Source: Nitrospinae bacterium RIFCSPLOWO2_12_FULL_45_22 (GTDB taxonomy: Bacteria > 2-12-FULL-45-22). Taken from it: DNA of 13,017 bases. The notes below the pieces were generated by a model that saw nothing but the letters and a program-made list of their open reading frames with translations, searched no databases and had not been told where the DNA came from. Shown here piece after piece: positions 6,038 to 12,988 of the stretch (positions are counted from its first letter, which is position 1; each line of letters starts with the position of its first letter). The position numbers and the translations under genes are program-made. The stretch covers positions 1,200 through 14,216 of the forward strand of contig MHDQ01000074.1 in the NCBI GenBank assembly GCA_001803565.1, read 5' to 3'.

Positions 6038-6349
6038 TTGCGGATAAAAAGATTACTTATTATTCCTCTAGGGTTGATATTTCTGGTTAATTTAGTGGCC
6101 TGTTCCCCGGCCTGGCGTAAGGAAGCCTTAAAGGCAACGGATGCTGCTGTAGCAGCGGCTGATAAGGCTGATACCGCCTCAAGTAAGGCTTTAGCTGCTG
6201 CTCAAGAGTTGGAAGCATCTATCCAAAAAGCCAATGATGCGGGCCAGCGGGCAGAAAATGCTGCCTCCCGGGCAGAAAGCGCGGCTGGCAAGGCTGAAGC
6301 CGTAGTGCAAAAGTTGGAAGAGACCTTTGCTAAAAGGGGGAAGAAATAG
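6038..6349 (+). CDS. Lpp-like alanine-zipper lipoprotein, copy B2
   Basis: A 103-residue lipoprotein and the second B copy. The lipobox is LVAC, followed by SPAWRKEALK, matching CPKWRKETLK in B1. Heptads include ADTASSK, ALAAAQE, LEASIQK, AENAASR and AESAAGK, and the end is AKRGKK, again finishing in Lys. TTG 6038 lies nine bases after GGAGG (6024-6028), the same spacing as the other three copies, which supports this start although TTG is weak. It is the last gene before the terminator at 6373. If A and B copies mix in one trimer, the basic KRGRK/KRGKK tails of B against LGRK of A could alter attachment; that is speculation. Confidence 0.83.
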   Translation: MRIKRLLIIPLGLIFLVNLVACSPAWRKEALKATDAAVAAADKADTASSKALAAAQELEASIQKANDAGQRAENAASRAESAAGKAEAVVQKLEETFAKRGKK

Positions 6350-6372
6350 GTACCAGCGATAAGAAGTTCTTC

Positions 6373-6413
6373 AAAAAGCCGGGACTTTAAATAAAGAAGG
6401 CCCGGCTTTTTTT
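6373..6413 (+). terminator. Intrinsic terminator of the lipoprotein operon
   Basis: AAAAAGCCGGG (6373-6383) and CCCGGCTTTTTTT (6401-6413) form a GC-rich stem extended by A:T pairs, with an inner CTTT/AAAG helix, ending in seven T residues. It lies 24 bases after the B2 stop and is the clearest terminator in the window. It could also work weakly on the minus strand because of the A-run on the left. Confidence 0.88.
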
Positions 6414-6417
6414 ATCC

Positions 6418-6539
6418 AAAATTATTCATCACCAGACGCAAAAGGCGCAAAAAGCCGTAAGGCGATAACTCTTCATCCCCTTACGCCTAACCCCTCACTC
6501 CTTACGAGGGACATATCTTTGTGTCTGGTGCATAATTTA
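6418..6539. repeat. Imperfect long inverted repeat enclosing purine-rich words
   Basis: CACCAGACGCAAA (6430-6442) is matched by TTTGTGTCTGGTG (6518-6530) with one mismatch, and the arms extend through AAATTAT (6418-6424) and ATAATTT (6532-6538) with a small bulge. The interior, read on the minus strand, holds GTAAGG, GTGAGGGGT and GGCGTAAGGGG words. Similar words recur in the next two intergenic regions (7061-7140 and 8438-8490). It is a non-coding element of unknown role. Confidence 0.6.
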
Positions 6540-6598
6540 GGATTGTGGTGATCAACCACCACAGGGGTTTATAAATCCTATTATAGGGGAGTGAGGTA

Positions 6599-7054
6599 TT
6601 GCAAAAAAGGATTGGCGTTATAGGATCCGCCGAATGCCCTGCGACTACCTCTACCCTGGCAGAAGAAGTTGGCTCCCTGATAGCAGAAAGGGGAGGGGTT
6701 CTTATTACCGGCGGGTTGAGTGGCGTGATGGAAGCTGCTTGTAGAGGGGCCAAAGCCGCTGGTGGCTTGACGGTAGGTATTTTGCCAGGATTTGATGCCT
6801 ATGAAGCCAATCCCTTTGTGGATATACCTATTGTAACAGGGCTCAGTCATGCCCGAAATGTAATAGTAGTAAGGAGTGCCGAAGGAATCATTGCTATTGA
6901 GGGAGGTTATGGCACCTTATCAGAGATTGCCTTTGCCTTAAAGATCGGGAGGCCTATTGTAGGGATAAATACCTGGCAGGTAGTGCCCCAAATTATTCAG
7001 GCCAGAGACGCCAAAGAGGCGGTAAGAAAGATTTTTGAGGCCATTGGCCCCTAA
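6599..7054 (+). CDS. TIGR00725-type LOG-like Rossmann protein
   Basis: A 151-residue protein of the SLOG/LOG-like Rossmann family, often annotated as TIGR00725 or 'putative lysine decarboxylase', a historical misnomer. It begins KRIGVIGSAECP and has GGLSGVMEAACRGAK (38-52), ILPG (61-64), and EGGYGTLSEIAFAL (101-114), which matches the PGGxGTxxE nucleotide-binding motif of LOG proteins with Glu in place of Pro. LOG enzymes hydrolyse cytokinin nucleotides; the natural substrate of the short bacterial TIGR00725 group is unknown. The start is TTG 6599 after GGGGAGTGAGG. It may be co-transcribed with the LysM-M23 gene downstream, with a 97-bp spacer between. A nucleotide-binding role fits loosely with apt nearby, but this is only neighbourhood. 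Confidence 0.82.
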   Translation: MQKRIGVIGSAECPATTSTLAEEVGSLIAERGGVLITGGLSGVMEAACRGAKAAGGLTVGILPGFDAYEANPFVDIPIVTGLSHARNVIVVRSAEGIIAIEGGYGTLSEIAFALKIGRPIVGINTWQVVPQIIQARDAKEAVRKIFEAIGP

Positions 7055-7060
7055 GAGAAA

Positions 7061-7140
7061 GCCGTGAAGAGTGGGGAAGTAAGCAGCAACAGGAGTTAAC
7101 ACCTCTCGGCTCACTCGTTACTCCTCACTGCTGACGGTCT
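7061..7140. repeat. Imperfect inverted repeat in the spacer before the LysM-M23 gene
   Basis: AGTGGGGAAGTAA (7070-7082) roughly matches the reverse complement of TTACTCCTCACT (7118-7129). The right half, read on the minus strand, gives GTGAGGAGTAACGAGTGAG, resembling the words at 6450-6510 and 8440-8490. No ribosome binding site of the usual strength precedes the next gene. Confidence 0.45.
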
Positions 7141-7151
7141 AATAGTTCAAG

Positions 7152-7844
7152 ATGGCTTCTTACCGGGCGATAAGTAGATATTTTTTGGTACTTTTTGTAA
7201 TGAGTTTAATAGTGGGTTGTGCTTCTCCCCGCCCCTATAAGGTCTCAACTCCATCAGACCGGGTACGTTATGTACCTAAAAAAGGTACTTATCATACGGT
7301 GAAGAGGGGCGAAACCCTCTGGCAGATAGCAAACACTTATGATGTTTCCATAGAAAGCCTGATAAGGGCAAATAAGCTATCCGATCCCAACAAGATTATA
7401 GTGGGCCATAAGCTGTGGATTCCAGGGGTTGAGGAGGTTTCCCGTACTACCGGGTGGAGTAAGAATCCAGATTTTATCTGGCCCGTGAAGGGGGAAATAA
7501 TTAATTATTTTACTAAATCAGACCGGGAGATACGTCCGGGGATTGATATTGCAGCCCCCCTGGGGAGTGATATAATAGCCGCTTTGCCTGGCAAGGTAAT
7601 TTTTAGTGGGGATGGTCCTGGTACCTTAGGGAAGATGATAATCATTGCCCATCCTGATGCGTTTACTACTATCTATGCTCATAATTTAGAGAACCTTGTC
7701 TCGGTTGATCAACAGGTAAGAAAAGGGGAAAGGATTGCCCGGATAGGTACTCCCCTAAGATCTCCTTCCCCTTCATTACATTTTGAGATCAGGAAAGCCG
7801 CTATACCTTATAACCCTTTGTTTTATCTCCCTAGTAGGTATTGA
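7152..7844 (+). CDS. NlpD-like LysM + degenerate M23 lipoprotein
   Basis: A 230-residue lipoprotein with signal peptide and lipobox LIVGC (Cys 23), LysM domain (about 46-91: YHTVKRGETLWQIANTY to VGHKLWIPG), and C-terminal M23/LytM domain (about 107-225). LysM binds peptidoglycan glycan. Active M23 peptidases carry HxxxD, a middle His, and HxH. Here the first motif is R128-PGI-D132, the middle YAH is kept (H177), and HxH is S208-L-H210. One zinc ligand (His to Arg) and one catalytic His (to Ser) are lost, so hydrolase activity is unlikely. E. coli NlpD and EnvC are likewise inactive and instead switch on cell-wall amidases at division; that is the favoured role. The ATG at 7152 lacks a clear Shine-Dalgarno, unlike its neighbours. 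No amidase gene is in the window. Confidence 0.85.
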   Translation: MASYRAISRYFLVLFVMSLIVGCASPRPYKVSTPSDRVRYVPKKGTYHTVKRGETLWQIANTYDVSIESLIRANKLSDPNKIIVGHKLWIPGVEEVSRTTGWSKNPDFIWPVKGEIINYFTKSDREIRPGIDIAAPLGSDIIAALPGKVIFSGDGPGTLGKMIIIAHPDAFTTIYAHNLENLVSVDQQVRKGERIARIGTPLRSPSPSLHFEIRKAAIPYNPLFYLPSRY

Positions 7845-7894
7845 AAGCTAAAAGCGCAAAACGCAAAGGGTAAAACTAAGGAGGGTATTAATTT

Positions 7895-8413
7895 ATGGTA
7901 GAAGAGTTAAAGCAAAAGATTCGGGACATACCAGATTTTCCTAAGAAAGGTATTTTGTTCAAAGACATTACTACTCTGTTAAGTGATGCCGAGGCATTTT
8001 CCCGGGCAGTTGACCTTATAGCTGAGCGGTACAGGGACAAAAAGATAGATAGTATTGTATGCATTGAAGCGCGTGGATTTATATTCGGTGGTGCTTTATC
8101 ATACAGATTAGGTACGGGGCTTATTCCAGTAAGAAAAGCTGGTAAGCTGCCCTATAAGACTTATAAGGCTACTTATGAGCTGGAATACGGGACGGATACC
8201 CTGGAGATCCATCAGGATGCTATCCAACCCGGCCAGCGGGTATTGATTATTGATGACCTTCTGGCTACGGGTGGTACTACCAACGCGGTAGCTAACCTGG
8301 TCAGGCAGTTAGAAGGTGAGGTAGTAGAGCTGGCTTTTTTAATTGAATTGACTTTCCTGGAAGGCAGGAAAAAACTAATAGATTATGAAGTCTTTTCCCT
8401 AATTAAATTCTAA
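7895..8413 (+). CDS. apt: Adenine phosphoribosyltransferase
   Basis: A 172-residue enzyme of normal family length. It converts adenine and PRPP to AMP and pyrophosphate in purine salvage, in the cytoplasm. Diagnostic segments are all present: [15 protein letters not shown] (12-26), EARGF (58-62), RKAGKLP (80-86), and the PRPP-binding loop [13 protein letters not shown] (116-128). ATG 7895 follows AAGGAGGG. It is 50 bases after the LysM-M23 gene on the same strand and may be co-transcribed. It faces the NifK-like gene tail to tail, with an inverted-repeat-rich spacer between. Confidence 0.97.
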   Translation: MVEELKQKIRDIPDFPKKGILFKDITTLLSDAEAFSRAVDLIAERYRDKKIDSIVCIEARGFIFGGALSYRLGTGLIPVRKAGKLPYKTYKATYELEYGTDTLEIHQDAIQPGQRVLIIDDLLATGGTTNAVANLVRQLEGEVVELAFLIELTFLEGRKKLIDYEVFSLIKF

Positions 8414-8417
8414 GATA

Positions 8418-8510
8418 AGCTATCAGCTAAAAACAATCGTGAGGCATAAGGGGTAAATGGAATTTTACCTCACGCCTTACCCCTTACGACTTACGGAAAA
8501 GCTGATAGCT
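8418..8510. repeat. Compound inverted repeat between convergent genes
   Basis: Outer arms AGCTATCAGCT (8418-8428) and AGCTGATAGCT (8500-8510) are perfectly complementary over 11 bp. Inside, CGTGAGG (8438-8444) can pair with CCTCACG (8468-8474), and TAAGGGGTAA (8447-8456) with TTACCCCTTA (8477-8486). These two pairings cross each other, so they are alternatives or a pseudoknot. The element fills the apt/NifK-like convergent junction and could serve as a bidirectional transcription end, though neither side has a strong T-tract. Confidence 0.65.
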
Positions 8511-8530
8511 GACGGCTGAACGCTTACATT

Positions 8531-9853
8531 CTAAGGGAGCTTCAGGATAGCATTTAAGAGTTCTTCTAGTAAGGTTAATACTCCCTGGTAGCCGAGGAAA
8601 GGCCGCTCTGTCAATATAACCTTATCCCATACTGGATAGCCTATATTGATAAAAGGGGTATGGGGTCGAAGCCCTTTTTCTAAGCTGCTACCCAGGATAA
8701 GCTCGGGTTCAGTCTCGGTCAGGGCTTGTTGCACACCATAAAGGTCGTAGTTGGTTAAGATAAGGGGATTTAAGCCGGTGGTTTGCAAAAAGTCTTTAAC
8801 CAGCTTTTCTACCCCGGGGCTATAGGTCTTTAGCCCTAAAAGGGCCGGCTCCAACCCCAAATAATCATAGAAGAATGAGGCCAGGGATAAGGCTGCTGAG
8901 CCTTCAGCAAAGATAGCTACCGAGAGCCCCCTTATCCGCCGGGCCATAGAGATGCGGGAGAGGCGCGGGCGGACTTTTTCTCTTAAGCGACGGGCCTCGT
9001 CTTCTATAAAGCCATCGGCTGATACACCCAGGACAGAAGCAATAGCCCGGAGCCATTCCTGGGTGTTTTGTATACCGTAGGGGGGAAGACGTCCAGCCAG
9101 GTAAGGGAGCCCAAAAACCTCTTCCATCTCCCGGGCTATCAGCCCACCATATTCATCATAAAAGACTACATTAAGGTTTGCTTCTGGTGCCCGTACTATA
9201 TCGGCCAGGGATGTTCCAGCCGTCAGGACAGTATTTATCGCTATCCCTACCCGCTCGAACATCCTTTTTAACTCCTGTAGATCATTATACCAGTTATATT
9301 GCCCTATACTGAGACCGACAATATTTATACTCCTGGGATTCTTTTTTATTGGGGGCTCCATCAATCTATGAACCATAATCTTCACCGCCTGTTGAAACCC
9401 TTCTGCCATGCCTCCGGTAAAGCCACTACTTTCTATGAGGATAGTGGAGGTTCCATCCTGGGGCAGTTCCTTTATTGCTGCCGCAATATTATCTCCTATG
9501 AGGCCCAGGGTACAGCTATTGACGATACCGATAAGGCCGGGGGACTCTTCCTCTTTGATCTTCCTCATGGTGTCTAACAGACGGGTTTCGCTGCCAAAGA
9601 TTACATCTTCTTCCATCAGGTAAGTGCAGGGGACACGGGGTTGGAAAAAATTTTTTAAACTGGCATGCCTCTTAGGGTCAAAAGATAACCCTTCTGGGTC
9701 TTGCAGGTCTATAAAGGATGAGGCAAAGAGCTTACAGCCTATGGGTCCATTGATTAAAGCCACTGCCTCTCGGATACCTTCAATAGCACAGATAGCGCCC
9801 GATAAAGAGCAGGGTAATAAAACATTATTAGGAACAGATTTCGGGCAGCTCAA
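8531..9853 (-). CDS. Nitrogenase component 1-like protein, NifK-like subunit
   Basis: A 440-residue Oxidored_nitro-family protein, resembling the beta (NifK/NifN) branch. Cysteines C15 (LPCSLSGA), C40 (NGPIGC) and C114 (NSCTLGLIGDN) match the P-cluster ligands 70, 95 and 153 of Azotobacter NifK; the first two have the same 25-residue spacing. VPCTYLMEEDVIFGSETRL corresponds to the NifK segment after the second Cys. The C-terminus (GYPVWDKV...GYQGVLTLLEELLNAIL) matches the NifK/NifN ending. It is shorter than NifK (usually over 500), lacking N-terminal and internal extensions. The TTG start overlaps the TGA of the NifD-like gene (TTGA, 9850-9853), with GGAGG just before, so the subunits are co-translated. 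It probably forms a heterotetramer with that partner. The substrate is unknown. Confidence 0.85.
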   Translation of the reverse strand: MSCPKSVPNNVLLPCSLSGAICAIEGIREAVALINGPIGCKLFASSFIDLQDPEGLSFDPKRHASLKNFFQPRVPCTYLMEEDVIFGSETRLLDTMRKIKEEESPGLIGIVNSCTLGLIGDNIAAAIKELPQDGTSTILIESSGFTGGMAEGFQQAVKIMVHRLMEPPIKKNPRSINIVGLSIGQYNWYNDLQELKRMFERVGIAINTVLTAGTSLADIVRAPEANLNVVFYDEYGGLIAREMEEVFGLPYLAGRLPPYGIQNTQEWLRAIASVLGVSADGFIEDEARRLREKVRPRLSRISMARRIRGLSVAIFAEGSAALSLASFFYDYLGLEPALLGLKTYSPGVEKLVKDFLQTTGLNPLILTNYDLYGVQQALTETEPELILGSSLEKGLRPHTPFINIGYPVWDKVILTERPFLGYQGVLTLLEELLNAILKLP

Positions 9854-11163
9854 TCGCCTGTCCTCCAGCGTTCTTTATAATAGGGATTACGTAATAACCT
9901 GGCCCATTCCTTAGCTATCCCTAATGTCCCAGCAGTACCTGTCCGGGGCACCATAGGTATGGTAGAAAAGACCGTGCCAGGAAGGTCCAATTCCAACGGG
10001 TAGAAGGAGAGGCAGAGTTGGGGCTTTGCTTCTTTGACTTCCTCTTCTATCTCAGCCAGAGAAGTCCTCTTTTTTATAGCCAGGCCAGGCCGTGAAATTC
10101 CTAGATTATTTATCCTTTCTGCCGAAGTATCTTCGGGCATAAGGGAGAAAATATTAATGGCCTGGAACTCCATCCCAGCCTGATCAATCAGCTCTACTAA
10201 CCACTCTATATTTTTATCCAGGGTATTAATTATCACCCTTTTGCCAGCCAGAAACATCCTGAGAGGTTGGATAGTTTGGTAAAATCTGCTTTTTTCTTGC
10301 CCGATAAGTTCTGCGGCCTTTTCTTCTTGCCGAAAATACTTTCCTAATTCCTCCAGCCAGGCTTCTGTCTCAGCCAGTCCGGTAGGAAAATCTCGCGCTA
10401 AATATTCCTGACCAAATTTTTCTTTTAATATCTGAGCCACCAAAAGGCCGGTTTCGTATGAGCTAATAAGATTTAGTCGAGATTCAGCCATAGTTTTTAT
10501 TTCTGTCAAAGTAGTTTCTTTAGCAAAGCGGGTATGGACACTAATACCCAGGCAGTCCAACCACCTCTTTATCTCTTTATAGTTCCAGTCTACCTCGGAG
10601 GACATGCTCTTCTCACCCAGGATATTCACCCGGTCAGAGAACCTATCTCTGGGAGGGGCTACCAGGTTTTCAATCAGGTCCCGACAGGCATTCCTCACAC
10701 CCTTCTCGTACCCACCACCCATAAATCCCCCTGACTCAATAACTAATATAGGGATGCCTAACTCCCGCTCCAACTCTTTAGCAATGGCTCTAATGTTGTC
10801 CCCAATGACTTCTACCGCACAGGCAGAGACAATGCTGATCAGATTAGGTCTGTGCCGTTGATAGACTTCTAAAACAACCTCTTTTAATCGGCCTTCTCCA
10901 CCAAATACCATATCCGCTTCCTGTAGACAAGTGCTGACCATACGTGGCGGAGAGAGGGGTACGGCTAATTGGTCATTTATGATCTGTCTGCGCAAGGCCA
11001 TGGATACTTGCATAGCAATATTTTGGTGGATGCAACCTACCGGCCCATGGATTATGACCATACTATCTTTTATCTGCTCAGCTATTACTGCTGCGCCGGC
11101 CATGGTACAGCCATATTGAAGACCTCTGAACCGTGGACTGCTATCTTTACCACATAGCTCCAT
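9850..11163 (-). CDS. Nitrogenase component 1-like protein, NifD-like subunit
   Basis: A 437-residue Oxidored_nitro protein of the NifD/NifE branch. C19 (YGCTMAGA), C44 (HGPVGC) and C115 (SACAVEVIGDN) align with NifD P-cluster ligands 62, 88 and 154, so an Fe-S cluster at the subunit interface is likely. FeMo-cofactor ligands are missing: where NifD has Cys275 before Tyr (HCYRS), this protein has Ser235 (ISSYETG), and no His equivalent to His442 is seen in its short C-terminus. It is therefore not a nitrogenase, and NifE is also unlikely. Relatives such as BchNB, CfbD and methylthio-alkane reductase reduce other substrates with a NifH-like partner, none of which is in this window. ATG 11163 has GGGAGG about 15 bases upstream, a long spacing; an in-frame TGA nearby excludes a longer start. 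Confidence 0.85.
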   Translation of the reverse strand: MELCGKDSSPRFRGLQYGCTMAGAAVIAEQIKDSMVIIHGPVGCIHQNIAMQVSMALRRQIINDQLAVPLSPPRMVSTCLQEADMVFGGEGRLKEVVLEVYQRHRPNLISIVSACAVEVIGDNIRAIAKELERELGIPILVIESGGFMGGGYEKGVRNACRDLIENLVAPPRDRFSDRVNILGEKSMSSEVDWNYKEIKRWLDCLGISVHTRFAKETTLTEIKTMAESRLNLISSYETGLLVAQILKEKFGQEYLARDFPTGLAETEAWLEELGKYFRQEEKAAELIGQEKSRFYQTIQPLRMFLAGKRVIINTLDKNIEWLVELIDQAGMEFQAINIFSLMPEDTSAERINNLGISRPGLAIKKRTSLAEIEEEVKEAKPQLCLSFYPLELDLPGTVFSTIPMVPRTGTAGTLGIAKEWARLLRNPYYKERWRTGD

Positions 11164-11228
11164 AATACAATATCATTTGCCTCCCATACAGGCTGTACGC
11201 ATCCCAGAAGTTTTTTGCAGAATAGTCC

Positions 11229-11257
11229 TTTACATCTGTTCTTGTTCTATTCATAAT
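11229..11257 (+). promoter_or_regulatory. Candidate promoter of the TIR gene
   Basis: TTTACA (11229-11234) and CATAAT (11252-11257) are separated by exactly 17 bases; each matches its sigma70 consensus at five of six positions. Transcription would begin near 11264, about 100 bases before the TIR start codon. A small inverted repeat, TCTAG (11280-11284) and CTAGA (11293-11297), falls in the leader. The region also lies upstream of the divergent NifD-like gene, whose own promoter I could not pick out. Confidence 0.5.
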
Positions 11258-11364
11258 AATACCCATAAAAAGATTGGTATCTAGCGGAATTACTAGACGG
11301 ACTTAGTATATCACTATATGTTTTTTCTATCCATTATCTGTTCGACAATAAACAGGTACTAACG

Positions 11365-12849
11365 ATGACAGATAATTTATCCTGCCCGATATGTAAATTG
11401 GAGTCACCAGAATTTCAGATAACTGACGGTACTGGTGATTACGGTGAGGAAATAATATGCAATTGTGCACGCTGTGGCAAGTTTTTGATATCCAAAACAA
11501 CCGCTGCTGAAATCAATAAGAAGGGCATCGATGTTCGTACCAAGGTTTCATCATGGCTTAGAATGCAGAATGAGTTTCAGAAGCCCATGCCAAAAATAAA
11601 GATTAATGATGGTACTTTGGCTGAAATATTAAAGAATTTACCTAGCTATACCCCGTTCCAGAAACAATCTATACTATTAAATGCATTGGCAAACAAATCA
11701 GAATATCCCGGGAAGCCTATTTTATTCATTCCCAGATTTGATTACCCTCTTGCATGGGCAATCAACGAGGATGAATTAGTTTTTCATACAAAATCTCTGT
11801 TGGAAAGGAATTTGATTGATAGTACCGAAAATAATGAACTTAATAAGTATACCCTAACGACAGATATAATTGTGACTGTACACGGCTGGGATTACTTTCA
11901 AAAACATTTATCAAAACAAGTTTCTTCTGGAAATATCCCATGGGAACCTAATTTTCAACATGGGTCATTGGATGCCGAAACACAGGAATCGCATTGGGAT
12001 GTTTTTATTTCGCATGCAAGCGAGGACAAAAAAGATGTAGTTGAGCCCCTAGCAAAAGAATTGAGAAGTCGAAATTTGAAAGTATGGTATGACAAATGGG
12101 TCTTAAAAATTGGGGATCGTTTATTAGAAAAAATCGACCATGGGTTGTTACAGTCGCGCTACGGTATAGTTGTATTAAGCCCCAACTTTTTAAGGAAAGA
12201 CTGGCCCAAAAATGAACTTGATGGTTTAATACAAAAAGAAGTTGGGGGGAGAAAAGTAATCCTTCCTATTTGGCATAATTTGCGTAGAAGTGAAATCATA
12301 TCTTATTCTCCAATTTTGGCAGGCAGGTTAGCAGGCTCAACCGAGACAGGCATTAAGGCATTGGCCGAAGAACTTATTGAGGCTATGGAAGATTTGCCAA
12401 TACAAACAGAAGAAGTAGTTATATCCAAATCATTCGATATAAATGCTTCTTTTAAGAATGTGCGCATTACTGGTGATCTCCATAGATATTCTTTCATTTT
12501 TGGTATAACTCTCAATACCCCACCAGCTAAAAAGAATTTTCTGGTAAGATTATATTGGCCCGCTTTTATAAGAGTAACTATGAATAGAGATTTTACGAAT
12601 AGTCGTACAGTGATTAGGGATGGTAACGACTTTACAGAGTATTCCTATCAAAGTGAACAACGGCTTTATCCTGGAGACACATTCGAGGTCGTGTCTCCAA
12701 AAGGAAGAACTGAACTCGAATATGAGTTTGATCATAACATATGGTCTAAAGTGGAGCATGGTAAACATGAAATTTTATGGGAGATTTATTTTGAAGATCA
12801 ATTGCCAGTAAAAGGATCAATAAACTTTAAACAATTGAACATTTTCTAA
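11365..12849 (+). CDS. TIR-domain protein with N-terminal zinc ribbon
   Basis: A 494-residue protein. Residues 7-37 hold CPIC and CARC (C7, C10, C34, C37), a zinc ribbon. Residues about 45-200 form a region I do not recognise. A TIR domain starts at HWDVFISHASEDKKD (210-224), with WYDKWVLKIGDRL (241-253) at the BB-loop position and W280-PKN-E284, the WxxxE motif whose Glu is catalytic in NAD-cleaving TIR proteins such as SARM1. Residues about 350-494 look strand-rich and are also unrecognised. It is probably a soluble NADase or cyclic-ADP-ribose-making effector in phage defence, with the flanking domains sensing the trigger. ATG 11365 has only a weak AGGT upstream. The coding DNA looks more AT-rich than the neighbours, and an attC-like site follows, both suggesting transfer. 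A signalling role other than defence is possible. Confidence 0.82.
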   Translation: MTDNLSCPICKLESPEFQITDGTGDYGEEIICNCARCGKFLISKTTAAEINKKGIDVRTKVSSWLRMQNEFQKPMPKIKINDGTLAEILKNLPSYTPFQKQSILLNALANKSEYPGKPILFIPRFDYPLAWAINEDELVFHTKSLLERNLIDSTENNELNKYTLTTDIIVTVHGWDYFQKHLSKQVSSGNIPWEPNFQHGSLDAETQESHWDVFISHASEDKKDVVEPLAKELRSRNLKVWYDKWVLKIGDRLLEKIDHGLLQSRYGIVVLSPNFLRKDWPKNELDGLIQKEVGGRKVILPIWHNLRRSEIISYSPILAGRLAGSTETGIKALAEELIEAMEDLPIQTEEVVISKSFDINASFKNVRITGDLHRYSFIFGITLNTPPAKKNFLVRLYWPAFIRVTMNRDFTNSRTVIRDGNDFTEYSYQSEQRLYPGDTFEVVSPKGRTELEYEFDHNIWSKVEHGKHEILWEIYFEDQLPVKGSINFKQLNIF

Positions 12850-12867
12850 TAAGGACAGAAATAAAAT

Positions 12868-12932
12868 AGCGAACAAATCAATCCAGCCGACTCGTTATAC
12901 TCGCGGCTGATTTTCACGTTCAAACGTTATGC
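12868..12932 (+). other. attC-like integron recombination site
   Basis: Nineteen bases after the TIR stop codon is an imperfect palindrome laid out like an attC. A left AAC core (AGCGAAC, 12868-12874) is followed by CAGCCGAC (12884-12891), a 12-base central loop, CGGCTG (12904-12909), and a right core GTTATGC (12926-12932). CAGCCG and CGGCTG pair perfectly, with an unpaired spacer and an extra-helical base outside the L-box helix. The left core departs from RYYYAAC, and an extra GTTC lies before the right core. No T-tract follows, so a terminator is less likely. No integrase gene or second attC is visible here. Confidence 0.55.
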
Positions 12933-12943
12933 ACACAAATTAA

Positions 12944-12975
12944 TTGACAAAAACACAGGTATGATATAAAGTAAT
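12944..12975 (+). promoter_or_regulatory. Candidate promoter of the right-edge gene
   Basis: TTGACA (12944-12949) is a perfect -35 box, followed by TATAAA (12965-12970) as the likely -10. The spacer is 15 bases, shorter than the ideal 17. It lies just after the attC-like site and about 20 bases before the ATG at 12989, giving a short leader with AGAGGT as ribosome binding site. A private promoter inside a cassette is typical of toxin-antitoxin cassettes. Confidence 0.5.
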
Positions 12976-12988
12976 ACTAGAGGTACCT

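Noticed and set aside
6581-6850. Minus-strand frames opposite the LOG-like gene
   Set aside because: Shadows of a conserved gene with recognisable motifs on the plus strand; no start signals.
8531-11163. Calling the pair nifDK, nifEN, bchNB or cfbD
   Set aside because: Cofactor ligands of NifDK are absent. NifEN and BchNB ligand patterns differ from three Cys in each subunit. CfbD works as a single type of subunit. None fits well enough for a gene symbol.
6599-12849. LOG-like protein plus TIR protein as a Thoeris-type system
   Set aside because: ThsA is a large SIR2-SLOG or related effector, not a 151-residue LOG-like protein; the two genes are over 4 kb apart with unrelated genes between.
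12868-12932. Intrinsic terminator after the TIR gene
   Set aside because: The stem is interrupted, the loop is long and no T-tract follows; the layout fits attC better, though this is not certain.
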